NCBI GenBank assembly: GCA_028871455.1
Contig: JAGWNF010000010.1
Location: forward strand, 38,223-102,222
Direction: 5' to 3'
DNA: 64,000 nt
DNA from: Alphaproteobacteria bacterium
GTDB lineage: Bacteria; Pseudomonadota; Alphaproteobacteria; ATCC43930; CGMCC-115725
Of the stretch, positions 52,513-61,155 are shown one piece after another. Made by a program: the position numbers and the translations under genes. Under the pieces are notes generated by a model. It searched no databases. It was not told where the DNA came from and worked only from the letters and a program-made list of their open reading frames with translations. Position 1 is the stretch's first letter. Each line of letters begins with the position of its first letter.

Positions 52513-55106
52513 TGGCGCTCGAAGCCGCCGACCGCAGCATCGCGGCGCCGGCTGCCGCGACCGAAGGCGCGCCGATCCGGGTTTCGGGCAAGTTCTTCTT
52601 CCAGGGCGAGGCCAAGCTTTTCGTCAAGGGTGTAACCTACGGGCCGTTTCCACTCGGCCCGCACGGCACCCAGTTCCCGCCGCGCGAGACGGTACGGCGC
52701 GATTTCGCGCTGATGGTCGAACTCGGCGCCAACACCGTTCGGGTCTTCACCGCGCCGCCGGTGTGGCTGCTCGACGAGGCGCAGGCTGCGGGACTCAAGG
52801 TGCTGGCGGGCATTCCGTGGTCGCAGCATGTGACGTTTCTCGACGATCCGACCATCGAAGCCGAGGTGGTACGCGCGGTCGGTGCGGCGATTGAGGCGAT
52901 CAAGGGCCATCCGGCGCTCTTCGCCTATCTCATCGGCAACGAGATCCCGCCCGACATGGTGCGCTGGCACGGCCCCGATCGCGTGCGGGCGTTCCTGAAG
53001 CGCCTGGTGGCGACCGCGAAGGAGATCGATCCCGGCCGGCTGGTGAGCTACGCCAACTTCCCGTCGACCGAGTACCTGACCATCGATTTCGGCGATTTCG
53101 TCTGCTTCAACGTCTATCTGCACCAGGAGGCGGCGTTCCGCCGCTATCTGTCGCGGCTGCACAATCTCGCGATTGATCGGCCGCTGGTACTGACCGAGTT
53201 CGGCATCGATTCGATGCGCGAAGGCGAGGACATGCAAGCGCGCACGCTCGCCTGGCAGGTGCGCACCGCGTTCGAAATGGGCTGTGCCGGCGCTTTCGTC
53301 TTCGCCTGGACCGACGAATGGTTCACCGGCGGTCACCTGATCGAGGATTGGGCCTTTGGGCTGGTCGATCGCGCGCGCCGGCCCAAGCTGGCCTTCGCCG
53401 CCGTTCAGGCGTGCTACCGCGGCCCCATGCCGCCGCCGCTGCCACGCACGCCGCGGGTTTCGGTCGTCGTCTGCGCCTACAACGCCGAGCGAACGATGCG
53501 CGCGTGCCTCGAATCGCTTGCCAAAATCAACTATCCCGACTGTGAGATCGTCGTCGTCAACGACGGCTCGAGGGACCGTACGCTGGCGATTTCCGAAGGG
53601 GTTTCCTTTTGCCGGATCATCAGCCAGCCCAACAAGGGCCTTTCAGTCGCTCGCAATGTTGGCGCCGAGGCCGCAACTGGCGAGATTGTTGCCTACACCG
53701 ACAGCGACTGCGTCGTCGATCCCGACTGGCTGACCTATCTGGTGGCGCGCATGGAGGCGGCCAACCTGCATGCCTGCGGCGGGCCGAACTTTCCGCCGCC
53801 CGAGGACAATCTGGTGGCAGCCGCAGTCGCGGTTTCGCCCGGTGGGCCGACGCACGTGCTGCTGTCCGATGATACCGCCGAGCACATCGCTGGCTGCAAC
53901 ATGGCGTTCCGGCGCGATACGCTCTTGAAACTCGGCGGCTTCGATCCAGTGTTCCGCGCCGCGGGCGACGACATCGACATCTGCTGGCGCTTCCAGGACG
54001 CAGGCTATACCATCGGCTTCGCACCGGCGGCGATGGTGTGGCATTTCCGCCGCAACACCATCGACGCCTATGTCGGCCAGCAGAAGGGCTACGGCAAGGC
54101 TGAGGCACTGGTCTATTCCAAGCATCCGTTCCGCTTCAATCTCTTTGGCCAGGCGAAATGGCTCGGCCGCATCTACGGCGACCTGTCGACCGCACTGCTG
54201 TTGTCGCGGCGGCCGCTGATCTATTCGGGCGTTTTCGGCCGCGGTCTCTTCCAGACGCTCTACGAGCCGTCGTCGTCGCTGGCGCAGTATCTGCCACTGA
54301 CCTTCGAATGGAACGTAGTGGCGATCGTTCTCGCATTTGCCGGCGTCATCGGCGGCGGCTGGATGTCGCTGCTCATCGTGCCGCTCGTCGTGACCTGGGT
54401 CATGTGCATCAACGGTGCGCTCAAAGCGCCGATCGACAAGCGCTTCCGCGGCCTCAAGGCGCGCGCATTAATCGCGCTTCTGATTTATCTCGGGCCGCTG
54501 CTGCGCGGCTGGGAGCGGCTCAAATGGCGCTTCCGCGAGGTCGAGGCGGCCGAGCAGGCGCATCTCGAGCCGGCGACGCCGGCGCCGATGCAGCCGCCGC
54601 GCCGGTCCTGGCGCGAGCGCGCGTTCTATCTGTCGTATTGGAGCGAGAAGGGCGACGAGAAGGAAGCTCTGCTCGGCGGCCTGATGCGTTTCCTCATGCC
54701 GCAGAAGTATTTCGTCATTCCCGACCAGGGCTGGGACGAATGGGACCTCAAGATCGCGCGCGGCTTATGGAGCCGCGCGCTGGTGCTGGTCTGCGTCGAG
54801 AACCATGGTGGCCCGAAGCGCCTGCTACGCGTGCGCTGCGCCATGCGGTTGTCGCGGCTGTCGGCGTTCGTGCTGCGGGCCTGGGCCGCGGCGACCGCGG
54901 CCGCGTTGATCTTCAACGTGCCGATGGCGGCAGCGGTGATCGGTATCCTCGGCCTCTGCCAGGTGATGCTGATCGCCTATCGCACGCTCGAGTTCGGCCG
55001 CCTGATGCACGGCATCATCGAGACCGTGGCGCGGCGCGAGGGCTTGTCGCCGCTCAAGCCGACCGGAACGTCGCCGGCGGAACCGCTGGCGCAAGCCGCG
55101 CAATAG
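52512..55106 (+). CDS. Fused glycoside hydrolase - GT2 glycosyltransferase
   Basis: This 864-residue protein has three parts. Residues about 20-305 are a TIM-barrel glycoside hydrolase with the acid/base Glu144 in GNEIPPD and the nucleophile Glu229 in LTEFGID. Residues about 315-560 are a GT2 domain with VSVVVCAYNAERT, VVNDGSRDRT, the DSD metal site in YTDSDCVVD and GDDIDICWR. The rest has membrane segments near 599-625 and 783-810. It probably polymerises and trims a glycan at the inner membrane. It overlaps galE and is followed by an ABC exporter after 1 base. Confidence 0.8.
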   Translation: MALEAADRSIAAPAAATEGAPIRVSGKFFFQGEAKLFVKGVTYGPFPLGPHGTQFPPRETVRRDFALMVELGANTVRVFTAPPVWLLDEAQAAGLKVLAGIPWSQHVTFLDDPTIEAEVVRAVGAAIEAIKGHPALFAYLIGNEIPPDMVRWHGPDRVRAFLKRLVATAKEIDPGRLVSYANFPSTEYLTIDFGDFVCFNVYLHQEAAFRRYLSRLHNLAIDRPLVLTEFGIDSMREGEDMQARTLAWQVRTAFEMGCAGAFVFAWTDEWFTGGHLIEDWAFGLVDRARRPKLAFAAVQACYRGPMPPPLPRTPRVSVVVCAYNAERTMRACLESLAKINYPDCEIVVVNDGSRDRTLAISEGVSFCRIISQPNKGLSVARNVGAEAATGEIVAYTDSDCVVDPDWLTYLVARMEAANLHACGGPNFPPPEDNLVAAAVAVSPGGPTHVLLSDDTAEHIAGCNMAFRRDTLLKLGGFDPVFRAAGDDIDICWRFQDAGYTIGFAPAAMVWHFRRNTIDAYVGQQKGYGKAEALVYSKHPFRFNLFGQAKWLGRIYGDLSTALLLSRRPLIYSGVFGRGLFQTLYEPSSSLAQYLPLTFEWNVVAIVLAFAGVIGGGWMSLLIVPLVVTWVMCINGALKAPIDKRFRGLKARALIALLIYLGPLLRGWERLKWRFREVEAAEQAHLEPATPAPMQPPRRSWRERAFYLSYWSEKGDEKEALLGGLMRFLMPQKYFVIPDQGWDEWDLKIARGLWSRALVLVCVENHGGPKRLLRVRCAMRLSRLSAFVLRAWAAATAAALIFNVPMAAAVIGILGLCQVMLIAYRTLEFGRLMHGIIETVARREGLSPLKPTGTSPAEPLAQAAQ

Positions 55107-55107
55107 C

Positions 55108-56886
55108 ATGGGCCTGCTGCTCAAGCTGCTGCCGTTCCTGCGGCCTTATCGGTTGAGCTTCGCTTGGGCTTTGCTCCAGGTCTTCGTCATGGTGGGCTTC
55201 AATCTGTTGAAGCCGTGGCCGCTCCAGCTCGTGATCGACGACGTGCTCGGCGGCAAACGCGTCACCCTGGAGCCGCTCGCCGGTCTCTCGACCGCGACGC
55301 TGCTGATCGTCGCCTGCATCGGCTTGGTGGTGGTCAATCTCGGCGCCGGGCTCATCGAGTTCGCGCACAACCGCACGACCATCGCGGTCGGCCAGAATAT
55401 GGTCAACGATCTGCGCGGTGCGCTCTACGCGCAGCTGCAGCGTCTGTCGCTCGCCTTCCACAACCGCCAGCGTGTCGGTGACCTGATGCACCGCATCACC
55501 GCCGACGCCTTCGCGGTGCAGACCATGCTGATGAACGGCATGCTGCCGATCCTGTCGGCAATGATCCTGCTCGCCGGCATGCTCGCGGTGCTGTTTCCGC
55601 TCGATGCACGCTTGACGCTGGTGTCGCTGCTGGTCGTGCCGGCGCTGTTCGCGCTGATCGGCGCCTTCAACCGCAAGATCGGCGATGTCGCCACCGAAGT
55701 ACGCGAACGCGAGACGCTGGTCTATTCGCTCGTCCAATGGGCGATGCAATCGATCAAGATCGTCCAGGCCTTCACCCAGGAGGAGGGCGAATACCGCCGT
55801 TTCATGGGCGCCAGCGAGGCCAGCCTCGGCGCGACGCTGCGGCTCTACGGCTGGCAGACTTTGTATTCGGCCGCGGTCAACGGCCTGGTCGCGGCCGGCA
55901 CGGCCGGCGTCGTCTATGTCGGTGCCCGCAGCGTGCTGGCCGGCGAGCTCACTCTCGGTCAGCTCGTGGTGTTCATCTCCTATTTGGCGCAGCTCTATGC
56001 GCCGGTGAATCAGCTGACCCAGAGTTGGGGCCTGATCGCCGGCGCGCACGTCGGCGCCGCGCGCTGCTTCGAGATCCTCGAAGTCGAAGCCGATCTCGTG
56101 GATGGCACGCACGCGTTTCCACTGGCTGGCGCGAAAGGCGACGTCGAATGGCGCGGCGTCAGTTTCGGCTACCATCGCGAGTTGCCGGTGCTGCACCAAA
56201 TCGATTTACGGGTCGCCGCAGGAACCAAGGTTGCGATCGTCGGCCCATCGGGCGCCGGCAAATCGACGCTGCTCTCGCTACTGCCGCGTTTTTTCGATCC
56301 GGCGACCGGCAGCGTGCTGGTCGATGGCGTCGATCTGCGCGAGTACACGCTCAAGTCGCTGCGGCGCCAGATCGCCATGGTGCTCCAGCCGCCGCTCATT
56401 TTTCCGATGTCGGTGCGCGCCAATATTGCCTATGGCCGACCGGAGGCGACCGACGCCGAGGTCGAGGAGGCGGCGCGCCTCGCCCGCGTTCACGACGTCA
56501 TCGCGCGCCTGCCGCAGGGTTACGATACGGTGCTCGGCGACACCGCGATGCTTTCCGAAGGCGAGAAGCAGCGGCTCACCATCGCCCGCGCCATCCTGCG
56601 CGACTCGCCGATCCTGGTGCTCGATGAGCCCACCTCGGCGCTCGATGTGGAGACCGAGGCTCTGGTGATGGCCGGTCTTGAGCGGCTGACTCGGGGCCGC
56701 ACCACCTTCATCATCGCTCACCGGCTGTCGACCGTGCGAACCGCCGACCACATCGTCGTCCTGAAGAACGGCGTCATCGCGGAGGAGGGGAGCTTCGCCA
56801 CGCTGATCGCCAAGAGCGGCACCTTCGCCGAGCTTTACAGCGCGCAATTCTTCGATACGCCCAAGGCCGCGATGAGGACGGCCTAG
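55108..56886 (+). CDS. ABC exporter (fused membrane and ATPase domains)
   Basis: This 592-residue half-transporter has about six membrane segments (residues about 15-300) and an ATPase domain. It has Walker A GPSGAGKST (about residue 378), the signature LSEGEKQRLTIAR (LSGGQ variant), Walker B ILVLDEPTSALD (about residue 504) and IIAHRLSTVRTAD. It starts 1 base after the GH-GT2 gene and resembles lipid- or glycan-exporting families such as the cyclic-glucan exporter NdvA. The substrate is inferred from context. Confidence 0.85.
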   Translation: MGLLLKLLPFLRPYRLSFAWALLQVFVMVGFNLLKPWPLQLVIDDVLGGKRVTLEPLAGLSTATLLIVACIGLVVVNLGAGLIEFAHNRTTIAVGQNMVNDLRGALYAQLQRLSLAFHNRQRVGDLMHRITADAFAVQTMLMNGMLPILSAMILLAGMLAVLFPLDARLTLVSLLVVPALFALIGAFNRKIGDVATEVRERETLVYSLVQWAMQSIKIVQAFTQEEGEYRRFMGASEASLGATLRLYGWQTLYSAAVNGLVAAGTAGVVYVGARSVLAGELTLGQLVVFISYLAQLYAPVNQLTQSWGLIAGAHVGAARCFEILEVEADLVDGTHAFPLAGAKGDVEWRGVSFGYHRELPVLHQIDLRVAAGTKVAIVGPSGAGKSTLLSLLPRFFDPATGSVLVDGVDLREYTLKSLRRQIAMVLQPPLIFPMSVRANIAYGRPEATDAEVEEAARLARVHDVIARLPQGYDTVLGDTAMLSEGEKQRLTIARAILRDSPILVLDEPTSALDVETEALVMAGLERLTRGRTTFIIAHRLSTVRTADHIVVLKNGVIAEEGSFATLIAKSGTFAELYSAQFFDTPKAAMRTA

Positions 56887-57485
56887 GCGGCAGCCGCGAT
56901 CTGCAGGGAGCCCTCGTAGATCATGCGGAGTGCCACGGCCGCGACGATGGCGACTCCGAGCCACGCGATCCAGCGGTGACGCTCAAGCAGCGTCGCGAGC
57001 AGCTGCGCTGCCGCTGCCATCAGGGCAACCGACAGGATCAAGCCAGCCGCCAGCACCCACACATGCTGGCGCGCCGCGCCCGCCACGGCCAGCACGTTGT
57101 CGAGCGACATCGACAGGTCGGCGAGGACGATGCGCACGATGGCGCCACCGACAGTGTAGTGATGTGACCGCGACGTCGTCGATTTGCTGCGTTGTGTCGG
57201 CGCGGCGCTGAGGTCGCGATAGAGTTTCCACGCTACCCACAGCAGCAGGAATCCGCCGGCCAACGTCAGGCCAAGAATCGCCAGCAGGTCGACGGCGACC
57301 AGCGCGAGCAGGATACGCAATACCGCCGCGGCGCCGATGCCGGCCAGCATCACCGTCCGGCGCATCTCGCGCGGCACCAGCGCCGCCGTCATGCCGACGA
57401 TGATCGCATTGTCGCCCGCCAGTACTACGTCGATGATAATGACGGAGAAGAAGGCGCCGAGCGCGCCCCAATCGATGAGGGCCAT
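56883..57485 (-). CDS. TerC/YjbE-family integral membrane protein
   Basis: This 200-residue protein has about seven hydrophobic segments. DVVLAGDNAIIVGM in the first and DLSMSLDNVLAVAG in the fourth carry the paired acidic residues typical of the TerC family, which includes manganese exporters such as YkoY/MeeF. The ATG at 57485 is preceded by a hairpin. The stop codon overlaps the ABC exporter's stop (56883-56886), so the genes converge with no spacer. Confidence 0.85.
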   Translation of the reverse strand: MALIDWGALGAFFSVIIIDVVLAGDNAIIVGMTAALVPREMRRTVMLAGIGAAAVLRILLALVAVDLLAILGLTLAGGFLLLWVAWKLYRDLSAAPTQRSKSTTSRSHHYTVGGAIVRIVLADLSMSLDNVLAVAGAARQHVWVLAAGLILSVALMAAAAQLLATLLERHRWIAWLGVAIVAAVALRMIYEGSLQIAAAA

Positions 57486-57505
57486 CGGCGATGAGTGGCG
57501 GTTGA

Positions 57506-57530
57506 CGGGCGAGTCTGTCAAGCTCGCCCG
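57506..57530 (-). repeat. Perfect hairpin between terC-like and MFS genes
   Basis: CGGGCGAG (57506-57513) pairs with CTCGCCCG (57523-57530) across 9 bases, about 20 bases before the TerC-like start. It does not match the manganese-sensing yybP-ykoY riboswitch core that I looked for. It may be a regulatory leader hairpin or an operator. Confidence 0.5.
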
Positions 57531-57574
57531 GCTGGAGTTGCGCCGCCGGCGGATGCCGACCACACTCACCGGCC

Positions 57575-58726
57575 GTGCCGATCGCGCTCCGCCTCTCGCT
57601 GTTCTATGCCGGATTTTTCCTGTCAGGCGGCGTGCTGTTGCCGTTCTGGCCGGTCTGGCTCGCCTCGCGCGGTTTGACTGCCGCCGAAATCGGCGTGGTG
57701 CTCGCGGTCGGCCAGTGGGCCAAGATCGCTGCGACACCGGCGACCGGCAATGTCGCCGACCGGAGCGGCGATCCGCGCCGCGTCATGCTCGTGCTGGCGA
57801 TCATCGGCGTTGCCGGATATGCGCTGTGCTTCCCGGCCCACGGCTTCACCCAGCTGATGAGTCTCAATGCGATTGTGGCCGCGAGCCTCGGCGCGTTGCT
57901 TCCCGTCGGCGATTCGCTGGCGATCACCGCGACGCAGCAGGGCCACGTCGACTTCGGCCGCGTGCGGGTCTGGGGCACGATCGCCTTCATCGTCGCAACG
58001 CTGCTCGGCGGTCGTATCGTGAGTGGCCGCCCGTCCGACACGATCCTCGAGTTGGTTGTGGCGCTGACGGCGCTCAATGTCGGCAGCTGCTTGCTGTTGC
58101 CGCGCAACGCGACTCATCTTGCCACGGGAATCGGCCGCGAGAGTGCCTGGCGGCTGATGCTGACGCGCCGGCATCTGGTCTTTCTCGTCTCGACGACGCT
58201 GATCGCGGCGAGCCACAGCGTCTATTACGCTTTCGGTTCGCTGCGCTGGCAGGCCCAGGGCTTCTCCGACACGACGATCGCCTGGCTGTGGGCCGAGGGC
58301 GCTGCGGCCGAGGCGGTGTTCCTGTTCTGGGGAGCGAGAGCGGTCGCGCGGTTCGGACCGGTGCGGCTGATGGCGATCGGCGCGGTGAGCGGCATGGTGC
58401 GCTGGATCGTGCTTGCCTTCACCGGTGATCTGCGTGTGCTCGTCTTGGCGCAGCTGCTGCACGCTGGCACGATCGCGGCGGCCGGGCTCGGCAGCATGCA
58501 TTATCTCGGCCGCTCGATTCCGGCAGTTCAGGCCGCGACCGGCCAGGCGATCACCGCCGCCGTGGTCGGCGGCATCGGCTACGGCGTGTTCATGCCACTC
58601 GCGGGCGCGCTTTACGGCGCTTACGGCGGACTGGCCTATCTCGCCATGGCCGCGCTCGCAGCGGTTTCGGCCGTCGCCGCCGTAATGCTGGAGCGTCTGA
58701 TGGCTGCCGTGCCCACCAATTCTTAA
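57575..58726 (+). CDS. MFS transporter, PP/HcaT-like family
   Basis: This 383-residue, 12-segment transporter starts with GTG at 57575. It has FYAGFFLSGGVLLPFWPVWLASRGLTAAEIG near the N-terminus, characteristic of the MFS_1-like group that includes HcaT (putative 3-phenylpropionate permease). The second half has YYAFGSLRWQAQGFSD and LGSMHYLGRSIP. Substrate unknown. It is transcribed divergently from the TerC-like gene and followed by the FlhF-like gene 23 bases later. Confidence 0.83.
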   Translation: MPIALRLSLFYAGFFLSGGVLLPFWPVWLASRGLTAAEIGVVLAVGQWAKIAATPATGNVADRSGDPRRVMLVLAIIGVAGYALCFPAHGFTQLMSLNAIVAASLGALLPVGDSLAITATQQGHVDFGRVRVWGTIAFIVATLLGGRIVSGRPSDTILELVVALTALNVGSCLLLPRNATHLATGIGRESAWRLMLTRRHLVFLVSTTLIAASHSVYYAFGSLRWQAQGFSDTTIAWLWAEGAAAEAVFLFWGARAVARFGPVRLMAIGAVSGMVRWIVLAFTGDLRVLVLAQLLHAGTIAAAGLGSMHYLGRSIPAVQAATGQAITAAVVGGIGYGVFMPLAGALYGAYGGLAYLAMAALAAVSAVAAVMLERLMAAVPTNS

Positions 58727-58749
58727 CGCCTCGCCGCCATGATTCGCGC

Positions 58750-59646
58750 ATGGCGGCAAACCCGAACCCTCAGCCGTCCGCGCCGTTGCGCTCGGGCGAG
58801 GATGGCTTCGACATCCGGCGCATTCGGCCGCTGCTCGGCGGCACGGGCTTCGTGCCGTTCGCCTGGCCGAGCGACGATCTGAGTTTCCTCGCCGAGGTGC
58901 TGCGGACCCAGCACGCGCCCCAATCGCTGATCGAGCGGTTGATCGCGCATGCCGCCGCGCCCGACCGGACCTTGTCGCCGGCCGAGCGGCTCGAGTATGC
59001 GCTCGGTGCGCACTATCGCTTCCTGCCGCTCGACGACGCGCTGCGGTTGCCAGCGCTCTTGATTGTCGGACCGCCGGGCGCCGGCAAGACTGCGTTGGTC
59101 GCGAAGCTCGCCGCGCGGCTCGATCCGCGCCGGGCCCTGGCGGTGAGCAGTGACGCCGCGAACGTCGCGGGCGTGATGCAGCTTGAGGAGTACATCAAGG
59201 CGCTCGGTCTCGCCCTGGCGGTCGTCGAGGACACGGCGGCCCTGACCGCGGCCGTCGACGGCGCCGTACGGCGCACGGTCGTCATCGACACGCCGGCAGC
59301 TGGCACCGGCGACGCCGAAATGGAAGAGCGCTTGCGCGAGTGGAAGGCTGCAACGAACGCCGAGATCGTCCTGGCACTGCCGTCGGATCTCGATGCCGGC
59401 GAGGCCGAGGCGATCGGCGTCTGGGCCGGCGGCCTCGGTGCCAAGCTGATGATTGCGACACGGCTCGACCTGGTGCGGCGCATCGGTGCGGTGCTGGCCG
59501 CGGCGGATGCCGGCGGCCTCGCGCCAATCGCTGCCAGCTTGGCGCCGCATTTCGCTTACGGTCTCAAGGCGCTGACGCCGGCGCTGCTGGCGCGGCGAAT
59601 CCTCACCGGCGCGCTCGACGCCGAGCGCTGGCAGCGGCGACGCTGA
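58750..59646 (+). CDS. SRP/FlhF-like GTPase, degenerate
   Basis: The protein has 298 residues. Residues about 100-280 resemble the SRP-GTPase NG domain: P-loop GPPGAGKTALVAKLA, DAANVAGVMQLEEYIKALGL in place of the FlhF DTYRIGAVEQL-type motif, then VVIDTPAAG for the DTAGR motif and IATRLDLVRRIG for TKLD. The N-terminal part has no clear match. No flagellar genes are nearby, so it may be an FlhF paralogue with another role or one losing function. The changed motifs make GTP hydrolysis uncertain. Confidence 0.75.
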   Translation: MAANPNPQPSAPLRSGEDGFDIRRIRPLLGGTGFVPFAWPSDDLSFLAEVLRTQHAPQSLIERLIAHAAAPDRTLSPAERLEYALGAHYRFLPLDDALRLPALLIVGPPGAGKTALVAKLAARLDPRRALAVSSDAANVAGVMQLEEYIKALGLALAVVEDTAALTAAVDGAVRRTVVIDTPAAGTGDAEMEERLREWKAATNAEIVLALPSDLDAGEAEAIGVWAGGLGAKLMIATRLDLVRRIGAVLAAADAGGLAPIAASLAPHFAYGLKALTPALLARRILTGALDAERWQRRR

Positions 59647-59661
59647 GCCGGAAGCTCAGCG
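59641..59661 (+). terminator. Bidirectional hairpin spanning two stop codons
   Basis: CGCTGAGC (59641-59648) and GCTCAGCG (59654-59661) form a perfect 8-base stem with a 5-base loop. It covers both the TGA of the FlhF-like gene (59644-59646) and the stop of the convergent gene at 59656. There is no T-run, so termination would be weak. Confidence 0.5.
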
Positions 59662-60132
59662 GTCGGCGGCTCGCACGTTGCTGCAGGGCCGGAAATCGCT
59701 CTTCTGCTTGCTCATCAGGTCGGCCACAAATTGGTGGAACTTCGCGCCGGCGAGCGACTGGGCGTTGGAGAAATAGGCCGCTTTCTGCGCGCATAAATCG
59801 GCAGTCGACATCTGGCTATCCTCTTCCGCGACCTCGTTGGCCGCATGCGTTACATAGCGGTCAACCGTATCTTCGGGATGCCGGTCGCCGGCTTCGCGGA
59901 AATGCGCGACAAGCTCGCGGTGGTAGGCGTCCAGCGCGGCGAAGTTGCGCTTGATGAAGCTCTCGTAGACGTGCACGCGACAGGTGTCGTTCAACACCAT
60001 CAGCTCGGTCATGTAGCGCACGGCCTGCCAGGCCTCGAGCGCGTCCCGGTGGAAGCAACTCGGTGCTGCCATCGCCCCATTTGCTGACAGCGCAATTGCC
60101 GCCAGCGTCGCCATTCCCCTCTTGAGCCACAT
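59656..60132 (-). CDS. Exported cysteine-containing protein, function unknown
   Basis: The 158-residue product has a signal peptide (about 1-22, ending GAMAAP). The rest is helical with four cysteines (near residues 25, 49, 113 and 149) that could form two disulfides, and motifs like LNDTCRVHVYESFIKRNF and MSTADLCAQKAAYFSNAQS. No family is recognised. The ATG is at 60132 with a plausible GGAG upstream (AGCGGAGGGTG). It lies 33 bases after the dedA gene on the same strand. Confidence 0.65.
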   Translation of the reverse strand: MWLKRGMATLAAIALSANGAMAAPSCFHRDALEAWQAVRYMTELMVLNDTCRVHVYESFIKRNFAALDAYHRELVAHFREAGDRHPEDTVDRYVTHAANEVAEEDSQMSTADLCAQKAAYFSNAQSLAGAKFHQFVADLMSKQKSDFRPCSNVRAADR

Positions 60133-60164
60133 AGCCTCACCCTCCGCTGAAAGAATCCATTGTA

Positions 60165-60758
60165 CTACGAACGATGCGCCACCGCAGCCCGGCGCCGGCG
60201 CCGGTGAAGACGGTGCGCCACGTGCGCGCCGATCAATATCAGCGCGAAGACCACCAGCATGACGAGACCGAAATCGCGTGCGACCTCGCCCAGCATCTTC
60301 TCCAGCGCGTGGCCGGTCAAGTAGCCGACGCCAACGAAGATCGTCGCCCACAATCCGGCGGCCGTGAAATTGAGAATCAGGAATCGGCGCCAATCGATGC
60401 CGCTGATGCCGAGCGCGAACGACGAGAAGTTGCGCACGCCATAGATGAAGCGGAAGCTTAGGATGAACCAGATATCGAACCGCTTCAGCCACGCCAGCGC
60501 GCTGTCGACGCGTCCGCGCCATTTCGGCTGTCGCGCCAGGACGCGCAAGCCGAAGCGGCGTCCGATCCAGAAGTAGCATTGATCGCCGGCGAAGCTGCCG
60601 AACCAGGCGGCAACCAGAATCAGCGGCGCGTTGAGCAGGCCTTCCGCCGCCGCGAAGGCGGCGAAGAGGACGAAGGTCTCGCCTTCGAAGAAGGTCCACA
60701 CGAACGTGATCGGGTACGACCACGCCCCGTGGGTGGCGATGAAGTGGTGAACGTTCAT
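60165..60758 (-). CDS. DedA-family membrane protein
   Basis: This 197-residue DedA/VTT-domain protein has about five membrane segments. It shows FFEGETFVLFAAFAAAEG, AAWFGSFAGDQCYFWIGRR and RFIYGVRNFSSFALGISG, the DedA signature with the conserved glycine and arginine residues. DedA proteins recycle undecaprenyl phosphate or flip phosphatidylethanolamine. It lies upstream of the exported protein on the same strand and near the polysaccharide genes, which would suit a lipid-carrier role, but that is inference. Confidence 0.88.
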   Translation of the reverse strand: MNVHHFIATHGAWSYPITFVWTFFEGETFVLFAAFAAAEGLLNAPLILVAAWFGSFAGDQCYFWIGRRFGLRVLARQPKWRGRVDSALAWLKRFDIWFILSFRFIYGVRNFSSFALGISGIDWRRFLILNFTAAGLWATIFVGVGYLTGHALEKMLGEVARDFGLVMLVVFALILIGAHVAHRLHRRRRRAAVAHRS

Positions 60759-60961
60759 GCCCGATGCGTTTTCCCCCGGCCCCTTCCGAAGGTTCGGCCG
60801 ATCAAAACATGCGGCAAACGAAAGGTCGAGCCCAGATTACGCCGCAGTCGTTAAAAAAGGCCGCGCGACCGCGGGCGCGTGGCGCCGCCGCATGGTCGGC
60901 GCAAATCGGTCATGCGCCGCTTGGGCACTATCGGGCGGGCGTGTATCCTCCGCCACCGGTC

Positions 60962-61151
60962 ATGACCGTCCAATCCGTATCCTCGCTGCGTTCGCTGCGC
61001 ACCCAGACGCCGGTCGGCACGGTCAGCCTCGGTCACGGTGCGACGCACTGGGCCGTGGCGACGTTCTTCGGTGTTCTATTTCCTCGCGGCGTCGGTGCTC
61101 GCCGGCAACGTGCTGTGCTTTCTGGTGCCGAAGATCGAGCGCGGAGATTGA
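60962..61151 (+). pseudogene. MFS-transporter pseudogene with its middle deleted
   Basis: From ATG 60962 the first frame reads TVQSVSSLRSLRTQ and SLGHGATHWAVATFF, an MFS N-terminus of the HGATHW type. After a frame change near 61068 the sequence reads FYFLAASVLAGNVL then CFLVPKIERGD and stops at 61149-61151, a typical MFS C-terminus. About 350 middle residues are absent. The stop lies 4 bases before the CoA-transferase gene, so this was an operon partner of that gene. The 203 bases before it carry no other recognised feature. Confidence 0.65.
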
Positions 61152-61155
61152 ACCC

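Noticed and set aside
57486..57574. Possible yybP-ykoY manganese riboswitch before the TerC-like gene
   Set aside because: I could not find the conserved core sequence; only a simple hairpin is visible.
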